Origin: Pseudomonas sp. SJZ074
GTDB lineage: Bacteria > Pseudomonadota > Gammaproteobacteria > Pseudomonadales > Pseudomonadaceae
Assembly: GCF_007828215.1 (NCBI RefSeq)
Contig: NZ_VIUE01000022.1
Coordinates: 48,714 to 112,713 of the forward strand
DNA length: 64,000 bases
Direction: 5' to 3'
Shown: one piece after another, positions 1 through 8,131 of the stretch
Layout: every line of letters starts with the position of its first letter
Position numbering within the stretch: position 1 is the stretch's first letter
Position numbers and translations under genes: made by a program
The notes under the pieces: generated by a model
The model's database searches: none
What the model saw: the letters and a program-made list of their open reading frames with translations, nothing else
What the model was told of the DNA's origin: nothing

Positions 1-663
1 CCTCGCCGGGTTGAAGGTGTGCCGGTAGTAAGTGCGCCATAACTCTGCGTCCGGGTCTTCAGCATGACGCGCCCATTGTTGCCACTGCTCAGGACAATGG
101 CGCTGATAATCCAGGGCCTGACCATCGAAGCGGATGCCATCGCGAGGCGTCGCTATCAGCCAGCGTTGTCGGCCCAGCCGCTCGGCAAAATGACCGCTCG
201 CGCTTTCGAGGATGTCATGGGCCGGCTCGTGAAAGGCCACGAGGTCCAGTTGCAACTGCTCGGCGAGCGCCTGCGGCAAGGGTATGAAGCGTACAAACGC
301 ATGGAGGTGATGGGCCTCGCGGCTGACTTGTTTGATCCGTCGCTGCAATTCGCTGCCCAGGCGATCACCGGCGAGCATCGCCGTGCGGTCTCCATGGGCG
401 ACACGCCAGAGCACTTCGTACAACAGGCTCCAGCGTTGTTCGCCCTGGTAACGACCGGCCTGCTCAAGCTGGGTCAACAAGGCCGCCGGCACTCGCGTGG
501 AGAACGGACCCGGACCTGACGGCAGCGGCGTCGGCATGGCCAGCAGGTCGGCCATGGGGCCTTGGCTCCAGGTCACGTCAACGGGGTCGATGCCGTGGCC
601 GAGCAGCTTGCGGGCCTGGTCGCGCCATACCAGGAAATCATCCTGGCAATCCAGCGCGATCAT
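1..663 (-). CDS. DUF4130 / TIGR03915-type DNA metabolism protein (3' end outside window)
   Basis: I read this frame directly on the minus strand. It begins MIALDCQDDFLVWRDQARKL and stays open to the window edge, so only about the first 220 residues are visible. The visible part contains the stretches WSLLYEVLWRV, HLHAFVRFIPL and GRQRWLIATPRDGIRFDG. These fit the DUF4130 family, which is often encoded beside a radical-SAM putative DNA repair protein and is sometimes fused to a UdgX-type uracil-DNA-binding domain. The start codon overlaps the stop of the upstream radical-SAM gene (ATGA), so the two are translationally coupled and probably share the LexA-box promoter. The biochemical activity is not known from the sequence. 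Confidence 0.82.
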   Translation of the reverse strand, partial: MIALDCQDDFLVWRDQARKLLGHGIDPVDVTWSQGPMADLLAMPTPLPSGPGPFSTRVPAALLTQLEQAGRYQGEQRWSLLYEVLWRVAHGDRTAMLAGDRLGSELQRRIKQVSREAHHLHAFVRFIPLPQALAEQLQLDLVAFHEPAHDILESASGHFAERLGRQRWLIATPRDGIRFDGQALDYQRHCPEQWQQWARHAEDPDAELWRTYYRHTFNPAR

Positions 664-1880
664 CCCCACAACCCCATTTGCATGGGCCCCTGGGGCTCAC
701 GCAAGCGCGCCCGCAGCAGGCCGCTACGCATCTGCGCCTCGGCGGGCCGATAATCGCTGGTGACGATGAACGGTCGCGCCTTTTCCAGCACACAACGCAA
801 CTGCACCAGATCGTCGTAGCGGACCCGTCGTTCCCGGCGCAACGTCACCAGGCGTTGCACGCTGCGCAGGCCAATCCCTGGAATACGCGCCAGCAGCGCG
901 GGTTCGGCACGGTTGACGTCAAGGGGAAACACTTCACGGTTCGCCAGCGCCCAGGCCAGCTTGGGGTCGATGTCCAGGTCCAGGTTGCCGGCACCGCCCA
1001 GGATTTCACCCGCCTTGTAGCCGTACCCGCGCATGAGGAAATCAGCCTGGTACAACCGGTGCTCACGCAACAACGGCGGCGCCGCCAATGGCACGCTGGC
1101 GGGGCTGTCGGGAATGGGGCTGAAAGCTGAATAGTAGACCCGCCGCAGGCCGTATCCCTGGTAGAGCGACTCGGCGTTCTGCAGGATCGCATGATCGTCC
1201 GTGGCATCGGCCCCGACGATCACCTGGGTACTCTGCCCGGCCGGGGCGAAGCGCGGCGCGCGCACTTCTCCAGCCACCGCTTGCTGGCCCTGGTGGATGG
1301 TGCCCATGGCCTGGCGGATCGTGACCAGTTGCTTCTCCGGTGCCAGTCGCTTGAGGCTGGCCTCGCTGGGCAACTCGATGTTCACACTGAGGCGATCGGC
1401 CAGCCGACCGGCCTCCTCGATCAGCAACGGATCGGCATCGGGAATGGTCTTGAGATGGATATAGCCCCGGAACTGATGCACCTCCCGCAACAGACGCGCC
1501 ACGCGCACCAGTTGCTCCATGGTGTAGTCGGCCGACCGAATGATGCCGGAACTCAGGAACAGCCCGCTGATGCAGTTGCGACGATAGAAATCCAGGGTCA
1601 GGCGCACCACTTCCTCAGGCGTGAAGCGCGCCCTTGGCACGTTGCTGGAGCGACGGTTTACGCAGTACTGGCAGTCGTAGAGGCAGAAATTGGTCAACAA
1701 CACCTTGAGCAGCGAGACGCAGCGCCCATCCGGTGTGTAGCTATGGCAGATGCCCATGCCGTCGGTGGCTCCCAACCCATCACGACCGCGAGAGCTGCGC
1801 TTGGGTGCACCACTGCTGGCGCAGGAGGCGTCATACTTGGCAGCGTCGGCGAGAATGCCGAGCTTGGCGATCAATTGCAT
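660..1880 (-). CDS. Radical-SAM putative DNA modification/repair protein (TIGR03916 type)
   Basis: The protein has about 406 residues from the start MQLIAKLGILADAAKYDASC. The radical-SAM cluster motif is FCLYDCQYC, the CxxxCxxC that binds the 4Fe-4S cluster, near residue 65. The C-terminal part has a helix-hairpin-helix-like stretch (LLARIPGIGLRSVQRL) of the DNA-binding type. I chose the start at 1880 rather than the longer frame to 1937 because a LexA-type palindrome covers the longer N-terminus and family members begin with MQLIxKLxILADAAKYD. It is coupled by ATGA overlap to the DUF4130 gene. The pair is a known genomic association of proposed DNA-repair function; the substrate is unknown. 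Confidence 0.88.
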   Translation of the reverse strand: MQLIAKLGILADAAKYDASCASSGAPKRSSRGRDGLGATDGMGICHSYTPDGRCVSLLKVLLTNFCLYDCQYCVNRRSSNVPRARFTPEEVVRLTLDFYRRNCISGLFLSSGIIRSADYTMEQLVRVARLLREVHQFRGYIHLKTIPDADPLLIEEAGRLADRLSVNIELPSEASLKRLAPEKQLVTIRQAMGTIHQGQQAVAGEVRAPRFAPAGQSTQVIVGADATDDHAILQNAESLYQGYGLRRVYYSAFSPIPDSPASVPLAAPPLLREHRLYQADFLMRGYGYKAGEILGGAGNLDLDIDPKLAWALANREVFPLDVNRAEPALLARIPGIGLRSVQRLVTLRRERRVRYDDLVQLRCVLEKARPFIVTSDYRPAEAQMRSGLLRARLREPQGPMQMGLWG

Positions 1881-1894
1881 GGGAAGGCTCTCTA

Positions 1895-1914
1895 TACTGG
1901 TCATGCATACAGTA
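1895..1914. promoter_or_regulatory. LexA (SOS) box of the radical-SAM/DUF4130 operon
   Basis: On the minus strand the site reads TACTGTATGCATGACCAGTA, a CTG-N10-CAG palindrome very close to the gammaproteobacterial SOS box. It ends 14 bases before the chosen start codon, where a repressor would block transcription. Binding is inferred, not shown. Confidence 0.75.
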
Positions 1915-1997
1915 TTTGGAGATGCGAGGCGATGCAAGCGCCATTGGTCATCGATGGGTTATAATCCGCCCACCCACGCGATTTGAGGTTCAGCCCC

Positions 1998-2168
1998 ATG
2001 GGCAACATCAGCCTTGAAACCAAGAAGGCCTACGCGGCCAGGACGCGTCGGTCCAACTATGCGGCCAGCCTGCGCCTGGAAGGTTTCAAAGTGACCTTTT
2101 CCGATAGCGAAGGCAAAATGCCGACCCGTGAAGAAGTCCTGAAGATCTTCACCAAGACCAGAACCTGA
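1998..2168 (+). CDS. yhfG: YhfG-family antitoxin of Fic pair
   Basis: A 56-residue protein beginning MGNISLETKKAYAARTRRSN. It contains SLRLEG at residues 24-29, which fits the inhibitory motif [ST]xxxEG used by class I Fic antitoxins to block the ATP site of the partner Fic protein. The start at 1998 is preceded by GAGG; an upstream in-frame ATG at 1983 has no good ribosome site. The stop overlaps the Fic start by one base (TGATG), as expected for a coupled toxin-antitoxin pair. Confidence 0.85.
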   Translation: MGNISLETKKAYAARTRRSNYAASLRLEGFKVTFSDSEGKMPTREEVLKIFTKTRT

Positions 2169-2788
2169 TGCCCGACAAATATGGGGTTGGTGAGGACGCC
2201 TATTGCTACCCGGGCTCCACTGTCCTTCGTAACAGACTCGATATCCGCGACGAACCCACCCTGAGCGAAGCCGAACAACAACTCACGGCCATCGCGGCGG
2301 ACCAGGTCGAATTCAACGCTCCCCCTTACGACCTGGCCTACCTCCAGAACATCCACCGACGACTTTTCTCGGATTTGTACGAGTGGGCCGGAGAACTGCG
2401 CACCGTCGGGATGGCCAAACAAGACACACGCTTCTGCCAGCCACAGTTCATGGAAAAAGAAGCCAGGAAAATCTTCAGCAACATGGCCGCCGCCCATTGG
2501 TTCGAAGGGCTGCCACGGGCGGACCTGATCATTGCCGTGGCCGATGCCTATTCCGATATCAACGTGGTCCACCCCTTTCGCGAAGGCAATGGACGCGCCC
2601 AGCGCATCCTCTTCGAGCATCTCATCATGAATGCCGGGTTTGAAATCAGTTGGTGGGGTATCGAGAAGGACGAGTGGATCTTTGCAAACATTGCGGCTTA
2701 CAACTGCATGCCCGGCCCCATGGAGCAGGTGTTCGAGAAGTGCATTGGCCAGGCGATTCAAGCCGACGCAGGTAATGTCGCTCCATGA
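2168..2788 (+). CDS. fic: Fic-domain AMP transferase (toxin of YhfG/Fic pair)
   Basis: A 206-residue Fic protein. The catalytic motif HPFREGNGRAQR is complete at residues 135-146 (consensus HxFx[D/E]GNGRxxR), so it should transfer AMP from ATP to hydroxyl side chains of target proteins. The N-terminal part has the usual Fic helix YLQNIHRRLFSDLYEWAGELR. There is no inhibitory [ST]xxxEG helix within the first 40 residues; that motif is in the upstream YhfG partner, so this is a class I arrangement. The target protein cannot be told from the sequence. Confidence 0.93.
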   Translation: MPDKYGVGEDAYCYPGSTVLRNRLDIRDEPTLSEAEQQLTAIAADQVEFNAPPYDLAYLQNIHRRLFSDLYEWAGELRTVGMAKQDTRFCQPQFMEKEARKIFSNMAAAHWFEGLPRADLIIAVADAYSDINVVHPFREGNGRAQRILFEHLIMNAGFEISWWGIEKDEWIFANIAAYNCMPGPMEQVFEKCIGQAIQADAGNVAP

Positions 2789-2912
2789 ATGGATCGCACG
2801 AACCCAATTGAAACCGCGTCAATGGATTTATTTCATCTTGAGTGTTGGTCAGCGATAAACTTGGCAACCATTGCATGCCTCGACGCTGCAGATCATCCTC
2901 AAGGACTCCAGT

Positions 2913-3455
2913 ATGACTCTCTCGCCGTCACGCTCCTTTTTCTTCGTCTCCACTCTCCTGGCCAGCACCCTGTGCTTCGCCGAAACCGAACCGGCCGACG
3001 GCAGCCTGATCAAGGACTCGACCAAAGCAGCCGTCTCATCGTTCATCACGGCGGGCAAGAACCTGTTGGGCGGTGTCAGCGAAGGTGTACTCGACGGCCG
3101 CGAATCAGCCCAGGGCACAGATGGCGCAGCGATCATTTCCTCAGGCGAACAAATGAAAGACCGCATTGGCGTCGAAGTTCTGAAACTGGAACCCAGCGAC
3201 GACAATCTCACCGTTACCCTCGGTTTCAAGAACAGCACCGACACGCAACTGCGCCTGATCAACCTCAGGCAGACGGGTGTCTTGCTGGCAATTGATCAGG
3301 CAGGTTATGCCAACAGCCTCAAGGCAATGGAAAACCCGGATGAAGTCACTGTTCCACCCAAGGCAGCCGTGCGGCAGAAGTTCATCTTCGATGGGCAGAA
3401 CGAGCCCATCAGTTCTGTACGGGTATGGGGCCAGGACTATCAGTTGAAAAAATGA
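2913..3455 (+). CDS. Secreted protein of unknown function
   Basis: A 180-residue protein beginning MTLSPSRSFFFVSTLLASTL, with a signal peptide that probably ends CFA|ETE. The mature part has beta-rich segments (NLTVTLGFKNSTDTQLRLIN and PKAAVRQKFIFDGQ) resembling an immunoglobulin-like fold. I do not recognise the family. The start at 2913 has AGGA seven bases upstream; the longer frame to 2871 would put 14 residues before the signal peptide. It stands alone between the Fic pair and the phosphatase. Confidence 0.75.
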   Translation: MTLSPSRSFFFVSTLLASTLCFAETEPADGSLIKDSTKAAVSSFITAGKNLLGGVSEGVLDGRESAQGTDGAAIISSGEQMKDRIGVEVLKLEPSDDNLTVTLGFKNSTDTQLRLINLRQTGVLLAIDQAGYANSLKAMENPDEVTVPPKAAVRQKFIFDGQNEPISSVRVWGQDYQLKK

Positions 3456-3521
3456 TTCTATCGGGCCAGAAGAGGGAGCAAACTACTTCCTCTCCTCCCT
3501 TCTCCACATGAAACGCCGACA

Positions 3522-4244
3522 ATGGACACGATAAGGACGTTCTCCCCCAATGGAAAAGGCCGAGACTTTGTCGTGGGTGATGTTCATGGGCATTTCAAAC
3601 TTCTAAAGTCGCTTTTGGCTCACGCCGACTTCAATGCTGAACGGGATCGGGTGTTTTCTGTTGGCGACCTGATCGATCGCGGCCCGGACTCCCTGGAAGT
3701 GCTGAACTGGCTGGCAGAACCCTGGTTTCACGCGGTCCGGGGTAATCATGAACAGATGCTCATCGACTGCGTGTCCGGACAGGGAGATATTGCCAGGCAC
3801 ACCCGAAACGGCGGGGCCTGGCTCTATGAGCTGGCAGCCACGACCCAGCATGAACTGTCCAATGTTCTCCAGGAACTTCCGCTGATCATTGAAGTTGAGC
3901 TGGAATACGGCAGAAAAATGGGCATCGTGCACGCCGAAGCTCCATTACTGCGCGACAATGATGACTGGCAGACCGCCAAAGACGCCTTGTCCGGACATTT
4001 TGGCGAAGATAGCCGCCACCGCGCTTTGAAAATAGCCTTGTATGCCCGGGGTAAAATAGAACAACAGAACAATGACCCCATCAGGGGCATAAACCGGCTT
4101 TACGTCGGGCACTCAACGGTATCGAACGTCACCTGCCTGGGTAATGTCGTCTACATCGACACCGGCTGTTCCTTTGACGATGGGGCGTTGAGTCTTGTAG
4201 AACTCAATGCGGATACCACAACCTGCATAACAATGCGCCCATAA
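3522..4244 (+). CDS. PrpA/PphA-type serine/threonine protein phosphatase
   Basis: A 240-residue metallophosphoesterase. The phosphoprotein-phosphatase motifs are in order: GDVHGHF (residues 18-24), GDLIDRG (about 48-54) and GNHEQM (about 78-83), then a C-terminal VGHS and DTGC. These residues bind the two metal ions of bacterial PphA/PphB/PrpA enzymes, which remove phosphate from Ser, Thr or His residues in the cytoplasm. Length and motif spacing are normal. No partner kinase is encoded nearby, so the substrate is unknown. Confidence 0.88.
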   Translation: MDTIRTFSPNGKGRDFVVGDVHGHFKLLKSLLAHADFNAERDRVFSVGDLIDRGPDSLEVLNWLAEPWFHAVRGNHEQMLIDCVSGQGDIARHTRNGGAWLYELAATTQHELSNVLQELPLIIEVELEYGRKMGIVHAEAPLLRDNDDWQTAKDALSGHFGEDSRHRALKIALYARGKIEQQNNDPIRGINRLYVGHSTVSNVTCLGNVVYIDTGCSFDDGALSLVELNADTTTCITMRP

Positions 4245-4282
4245 TCGAAACGGAAATGGGTACGACACTTCGCTTGCACGTG

Positions 4283-4504
4283 TCAGACCTTGAAACGCGC
4301 AACCAGGCGATTCAGCCCAATCGCCAAGTTCGCCATCTCACCGCAGGCGCCGGCGGTCTGAGTAGCGCCCGCCGAACTCTGGATCGACAGCTCGCGGATG
4401 CTGGTCAGGTTTTGGTCGGCCTCGCGGGCCACCTGCGCCTGCTCTTCTGAGACGGTGGCGATCAGCAGGTTGCGTTCATTGATACGGGTAATCGTCTCGG
4501 CGAT
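4283..4504 (-). pseudogene. C-terminal fragment of a methyl-accepting chemotaxis protein
   Basis: The last 73 residues of this frame (AETITRINERNLLIATVSEE to the end LNRLVARFKV) match the end of the signalling domain of Pseudomonas chemoreceptors, including the typical final VARFKV. The sequence upstream to 4750 in the same frame has no receptor features: no sensor domain, no membrane segments and no HAMP domain. It is therefore a receptor tail left by a deletion or rearrangement. It marks a recombination point at the left edge of the accessory region. Confidence 0.75.
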
Positions 4505-4753
4505 CTGCTTGAGAAGAAAGTGGCAGACCTCGGGGCGAGGTTCATAGTCCTGACATTCATTTTTTGTCTCTCTTGGAAAGGTCGGCACAACGCTGCCGTC
4601 ATTCCGAGATATCGACCAAGATGCCTGACGCTGCAAATCACCCGACAAATGGGTTAGTGCGGCCTTTGGCGTGACATCGTCAATAGTGCTAAGGACCGAC
4701 CGACCGCGCAACCTGTCATGGTATGTAGGAAAGTTATGGACGCCAGGCAATCT

Positions 4754-5434
4754 TCATCGGGACTTTTTTCGACGGTCACGAAGGTCATTCAGTATTTCAC
4801 TGAGGATGGCTTTATTAGCTATCAACTCATCCAAGAACCGACTCATGTTCTCGAGATCGGCGGGCCTGAGCACCCCGTTGTGTTGCATCGCATCCTGAAG
4901 AAAACCACAAGAATTACTAACCCTTTTGAGGGTCCTCAATATCGGCTTGAGCGCGTGCTCACTTACTGGTTGGGTAATAGCAAGCATTAACGCCTGATGG
5001 ACGCTTTCAAGACGCCTTGCACTCACCGGCGTATCGCTAGAGTTCCGGGCATTCCTGAAGGCAGTGGACAGCGCCGCGTGAGCCTCTTGAACTATTCCCT
5101 CTGCCAAGAGCACCGCTCGTATCTCAATGTCAAGCTCAGACTTTTTCCCAGCCTTCTGTTCGAGCATATGTGTCTGTCTTGCAACCAAAAAAGCCCCAAT
5201 GATGGCACCTATGGAACCAATTGCTTGCACCCAAGCAGCCGCACTTTCACTCGATTTTGTAAACAGCATGATGAAAGCGCAGCCGACAAAAAAAGCACCT
5301 GGTGGAGAAAGTGCAATTTTCAATAAGGTATTAGTTTTGAAGCGAATTTCCTCAGGAAACATATGTGGCTCCAAGCCATTACAAAATTGGCGATTTTGAC
5401 CAACTTTCATCGCCTCGTCCATGGGTGATGCCAT
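4754..5434 (-). CDS. Unknown protein with two membrane segments and a long helical tail
   Basis: A 226-residue protein I do not recognise. Two hydrophobic segments (about residues 38-59, ending AFIMLFTK, and 66-84, IGSIGAIIGAFLVA) form a hairpin near the N-terminus. The rest is a charged, probably helical cytoplasmic domain. Several in-frame ATGs lie in the first 25 residues, so the exact start is uncertain. Base composition is more AT-rich than the flanking core genes. It is next to the peptidase candidate on the same strand, which suggests accessory cargo of the older element, but no function can be assigned. Confidence 0.6.
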   Translation of the reverse strand: MASPMDEAMKVGQNRQFCNGLEPHMFPEEIRFKTNTLLKIALSPPGAFFVGCAFIMLFTKSSESAAAWVQAIGSIGAIIGAFLVARQTHMLEQKAGKKSELDIEIRAVLLAEGIVQEAHAALSTAFRNARNSSDTPVSARRLESVHQALMLAITQPVSEHALKPILRTLKRVSNSCGFLQDAMQHNGVLRPADLENMSRFLDELIANKAILSEILNDLRDRRKKSR

Positions 5435-5595
5435 GATGCCATATAACTGGTGGGTTGGGCGCCGACATGCTCAGCTGAGCGCCGCTCCACTAATGCCAAT
5501 TGAATAGCGGCGCGCCTGACCGAACTTGTCAGCAAGGCACTTCCAGTCAGAATGCCCTGACGAAAGCCCAAAAAACGCGCTACCGAAGAGTCGAA

Positions 5596-6222
5596 TCAAT
5601 CGCGGCTTAAATCTCCATGAATTTTTTGAATCAGTAAATTGGTCGATATTTTGTTATCGACAATGTCATTAATATCATATAAATGCATGCCGTCTTCAGG
5701 CCCTTTTTCGTAGGGATAAGGGTCAAACACGTCATAAAAACAACTGCCGGGGCAGATTGACGGCAGGGAATCCGCAATTACCACCGAATGGGTGATATTG
5801 CCTGGATTTCCCGGTGGTCTGCTGGTTGAAAGAATAAAGCCGCTGGCCAGCTTCTTTTTGAACAGCTGATAGGTATCAGGGTTGACCAGTTGGCCCGGCG
5901 TCATCGACAACGGAGTGACAACAAACCCTTCCTTCTGAAAAAGCTCAGTCAAAGCTTTCTCCTCGAGTATTGGTGTTTCAGCGGCAAACCGCCGGTCATA
6001 CTCTGCGACTTTAGTCCGAAGATACTCGTCGTAATAATCGACGTCTTTCCAGACGCTTCCCTTGAGGTTGTTCATGATGGTTGCCACCGCCGCTCGCGTG
6101 CACATAAACGAACCCTTCTCCTGAAAGACATTCAGCTTTGCATTCGTTTGATAGTTCCTTCTGATATGTGAGCCAAAATGTGAAGCGGATCGAGTCTCAA
6201 GACGCCTACTTAACCTCAGCAT
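5596..6222 (-). CDS. Candidate papain-like cysteine peptidase, unknown family
   Basis: A 208-residue protein with a strong ribosome site (AGGAGG eight bases before the ATG). It shows a plausible papain-fold triad: Cys41 in SFMCTRAAVATIM, His145 in GNITHSVVIAD and Asp167 in YDVFDPYP, with Gln34 placed to form the oxyanion hole. The Cys at a helix start, HxVVI strand and FDP turn resemble YopT/AvrPphB or C39-like peptidases, some of which are effectors or toxins. There is no signal peptide or membrane segment. Activity is an inference from motif spacing only. No immunity gene can be identified. Confidence 0.65.
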   Translation of the reverse strand: MLRLSRRLETRSASHFGSHIRRNYQTNAKLNVFQEKGSFMCTRAAVATIMNNLKGSVWKDVDYYDEYLRTKVAEYDRRFAAETPILEEKALTELFQKEGFVVTPLSMTPGQLVNPDTYQLFKKKLASGFILSTSRPPGNPGNITHSVVIADSLPSICPGSCFYDVFDPYPYEKGPEDGMHLYDINDIVDNKISTNLLIQKIHGDLSRD

Positions 6223-6584
6223 AGGGGGTTCCTCCTGTACGTAGCGGCTCCTGCCCCCTCTCAGTCAAGCACCAGACTTTCGTTTGTCCAATGATCTAGC
6301 GGGGCGATATTGCGAACAGGGATAGTAAAGAACGTGTGCAGAACACAAGCCTGCATGCGGCTTCAGTAGATCCTCCCTATTTAGCCCCGCAGGTGTGGTG
6401 GGGGATGATGGCGCACGCCAAGTAGAGACACGTTAGATGAGTCTTCATACTTCAAATAGACGCGATTGACCTGTCGCCAGTGATTAGTTGTCGCCATGAC
6501 CGAGTACAATGGCCGGCTGGTGGGCTGGATGCATGACACCATTTTCGAGCTACGCCTATAAGTACACTCACTGAAGGAGCAGGT
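6223..6584. other. Intergenic stretch containing a cos-like element
   Basis: No gene is visible in these 362 bases. The stretch holds the first copy of the G-rich element described separately (6376-6422) and the divergent promoters of the two flanking genes, which I could not pinpoint. Confidence 0.5.
6376..6422 (+). repeat. cos-like G-rich element, copy 1 (older element)
   Basis: Starts CCTATTTAG, contains GGTGGGGG and ends GGCGCACGCCAAG. Over 47 bases it aligns with 8973-9019, and the differences are mostly C/T or A/G changes plus two one-base gaps. Copy 2 lies in the left arm of the intact prophage, between attachment site and umuC, which is a likely place for cos in a P2-like phage. This copy therefore probably belongs to the decayed neighbour prophage. 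The cos function is inferred. Confidence 0.55.
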
Positions 6585-7766
6585 ATGAGCACATCCGATA
6601 ATCCGGAGTTGGAAGCAGCAAAAGACTATAGGGCTCAGCAGCAGAAACGCTTCAAAACCGATGAAAACTACCGATTGCGTCTTGAGCCTGATCAGCTGGA
6701 TGCCGCCGTTGAGTTCATCAAGCAGCAATTTCCAGACACGGCCCTGCCCGATTTGCGGCAGAGTATTCTCAATAAAATGGTTGCTCAAGTAGCACCTGAG
6801 GACGACCCCCTCACCCACCTCAGCTTGGAGTCGGAAGCCCGTGAAATCGAGAAAGTCATCTCAGGACTTGGCCTTTCCTTACGCAGCGGCGTAACAGTGG
6901 GTATCCTGCACGGAGACCACTTGGAAGCCATGCAAATGCCCGTAATGACCACACAGGCGAGCGTGATCATGATGACCAGGCACTTGACCACGTTGATTTA
7001 CCGCTTGGCAAAACTATTCGCTCGCACTGTAATTATGGGCCCCACCCATGACGGTATCATTCAGATGAACTGGGAAGCGAAGCCAGTGATGAAATCACTG
7101 ATGGCCGACATAGAGCTTCGCAGGGACTGGGGAATGTTCTTCCTCGACTACTGCCGGAACCCAAAGGCGCCTGACATAGGCCGCTCCATAAAGATTTCGG
7201 GAGACCAGCAAATTCATTTGATTGGTGACATAGACGAGGCTATGACCTGGTTCGTACTTGCTCACGAATACAGCCATCACGTGCTTGAACATTCTTGGGG
7301 AGGCATTGCGCAGGCAGGGGGTGAAGCGTCATCAATTTCCCAAACGAAGGAAACCGAAGCCGATACTTTAGGCACAGTAATTTGCATGTTGCTGGGGCAG
7401 AATAACCCTCGTGGCTTGAATCACTGTGCTAAAACCAATGTTGGCGCCGTCCTCATCCTATCCGTACTCGATTTTATCAAGCGCGGGCATCAAATCATGC
7501 TCACTGGTGATGAAGAAGGATTTCGGAAAGAGCAGAAGCACCCACCGCTTGCGGATCGCCTAACCACCATCGCTAATGTCACACGCCAATTTATTGAACG
7601 CCATTGCCCTGGAGACCAAGAGGGGCTGGACGCGTACCTCAAGCAACAGACCGACGTCGCCGAACTAATCGATGCAATCTGGAAGGATAACCGTAGCTTC
7701 CTGCTGCATGCATATAAGGTAGGTGAGCGTGGCGTTGCCGATCAACAGGACTGGTTGCCTAATTGA
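6585..7766 (+). CDS. Putative zinc metallopeptidase (HExxH...ExxxD)
   Basis: A 393-residue soluble protein with an AGGAG ribosome site. The zinc motif HEYSHHVLEH is at residues 227-236, followed by KETEADTLG (residues 255-263), whose Glu256-xxx-Asp260 fits the third ligand pattern of M48-like and related gluzincins. The C-terminal HPPLADRL stretch is also common in such peptidases. No signal peptide or transmembrane segment is seen, so it is likely cytoplasmic. It ends two bases before the umuC-like scar. Its position between the cos-like element and umuC suggests it was cargo of the older prophage. Substrate unknown. Confidence 0.72.
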   Translation: MSTSDNPELEAAKDYRAQQQKRFKTDENYRLRLEPDQLDAAVEFIKQQFPDTALPDLRQSILNKMVAQVAPEDDPLTHLSLESEAREIEKVISGLGLSLRSGVTVGILHGDHLEAMQMPVMTTQASVIMMTRHLTTLIYRLAKLFARTVIMGPTHDGIIQMNWEAKPVMKSLMADIELRRDWGMFFLDYCRNPKAPDIGRSIKISGDQQIHLIGDIDEAMTWFVLAHEYSHHVLEHSWGGIAQAGGEASSISQTKETEADTLGTVICMLLGQNNPRGLNHCAKTNVGAVLILSVLDFIKRGHQIMLTGDEEGFRKEQKHPPLADRLTTIANVTRQFIERHCPGDQEGLDAYLKQQTDVAELIDAIWKDNRSFLLHAYKVGERGVADQQDWLPN

Positions 7767-7767
7767 A

Positions 7768-7873
7768 GGGCCACGATAGGCATCCGGGCTAGGCCCGGCC
7801 GGGACACTCGTTCGCAACAGGCATAGAAGCTGTTGCTATCGATCAGGGCGAAAACCGATGGGGCTTTAGACAT
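7768..7873 (-). pseudogene. umuC: umuC 5' fragment (scar of an older prophage)
   Basis: The minus-strand reading MSKAPSVFALIDSNSFYACC continues to ERVSRPGLARMPIVAL, which closely matches the first 36 residues of the intact umuC at 9105-10382 (MSKPQPVFALIDCNSFYASC). Similarity stops abruptly at about 7768, two bases after the metallopeptidase stop. Only the N-terminus remains, so no polymerase can be made. Confidence 0.88.
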
Positions 7874-7875
7874 GG

Positions 7876-8039
7876 CCTCCAGCTCAGATTCTCGCTTGCG
7901 AACCCAGGCCTGCCCCGCCTGTTTTCGGGGCGAAGGTCTGGCTCTCTTGATAGACTTGCACTCCGTCGCGCTTGATGCGGATCTGAGCCGTATAGCTAAC
8001 AGACCCATCAGCCAGTTTTCTTGCCCGGATAGTTGCCAT
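7876..8039 (-). pseudogene. Integrase 5' fragment fused to the umuC fragment
   Basis: Starts MATIRARKLADGSVSYTAQI and follows the first 50 residues of the intact integrase at 44382-45533, with a one-base insertion after QESQTFA that shifts frame. In the shifted frame the match continues KQAGQAWVRKRESELE and runs directly into the umuC start. An internal deletion of a prophage with the same orientation and gene order as the intact one would give exactly this junction. Confidence 0.88.
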
Positions 8040-8069
8040 ATCGATAGTGGTACGCGTCAGCTTAAAAGC

Positions 8070-8082
8070 GGTACATCGTACC
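8070..8082. repeat. Short inverted repeat upstream of the integrase fragment
   Basis: GGTAC-atc-GTACC. It corresponds in position to the longer palindrome at 45556-45580 in front of the intact integrase. It is probably a degenerate operator or recombinase arm site. Confidence 0.5.
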
Positions 8083-8131
8083 ACCGAGCCGTAAAACGCC
8101 TGAAAACACCCGAAATCACGCCAAGAACCCG

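Noticed and set aside
1881..1937. Longer N-terminus for the radical-SAM protein
   Set aside because: It is read through a LexA palindrome and does not match the family start MQLIxKLxIL.
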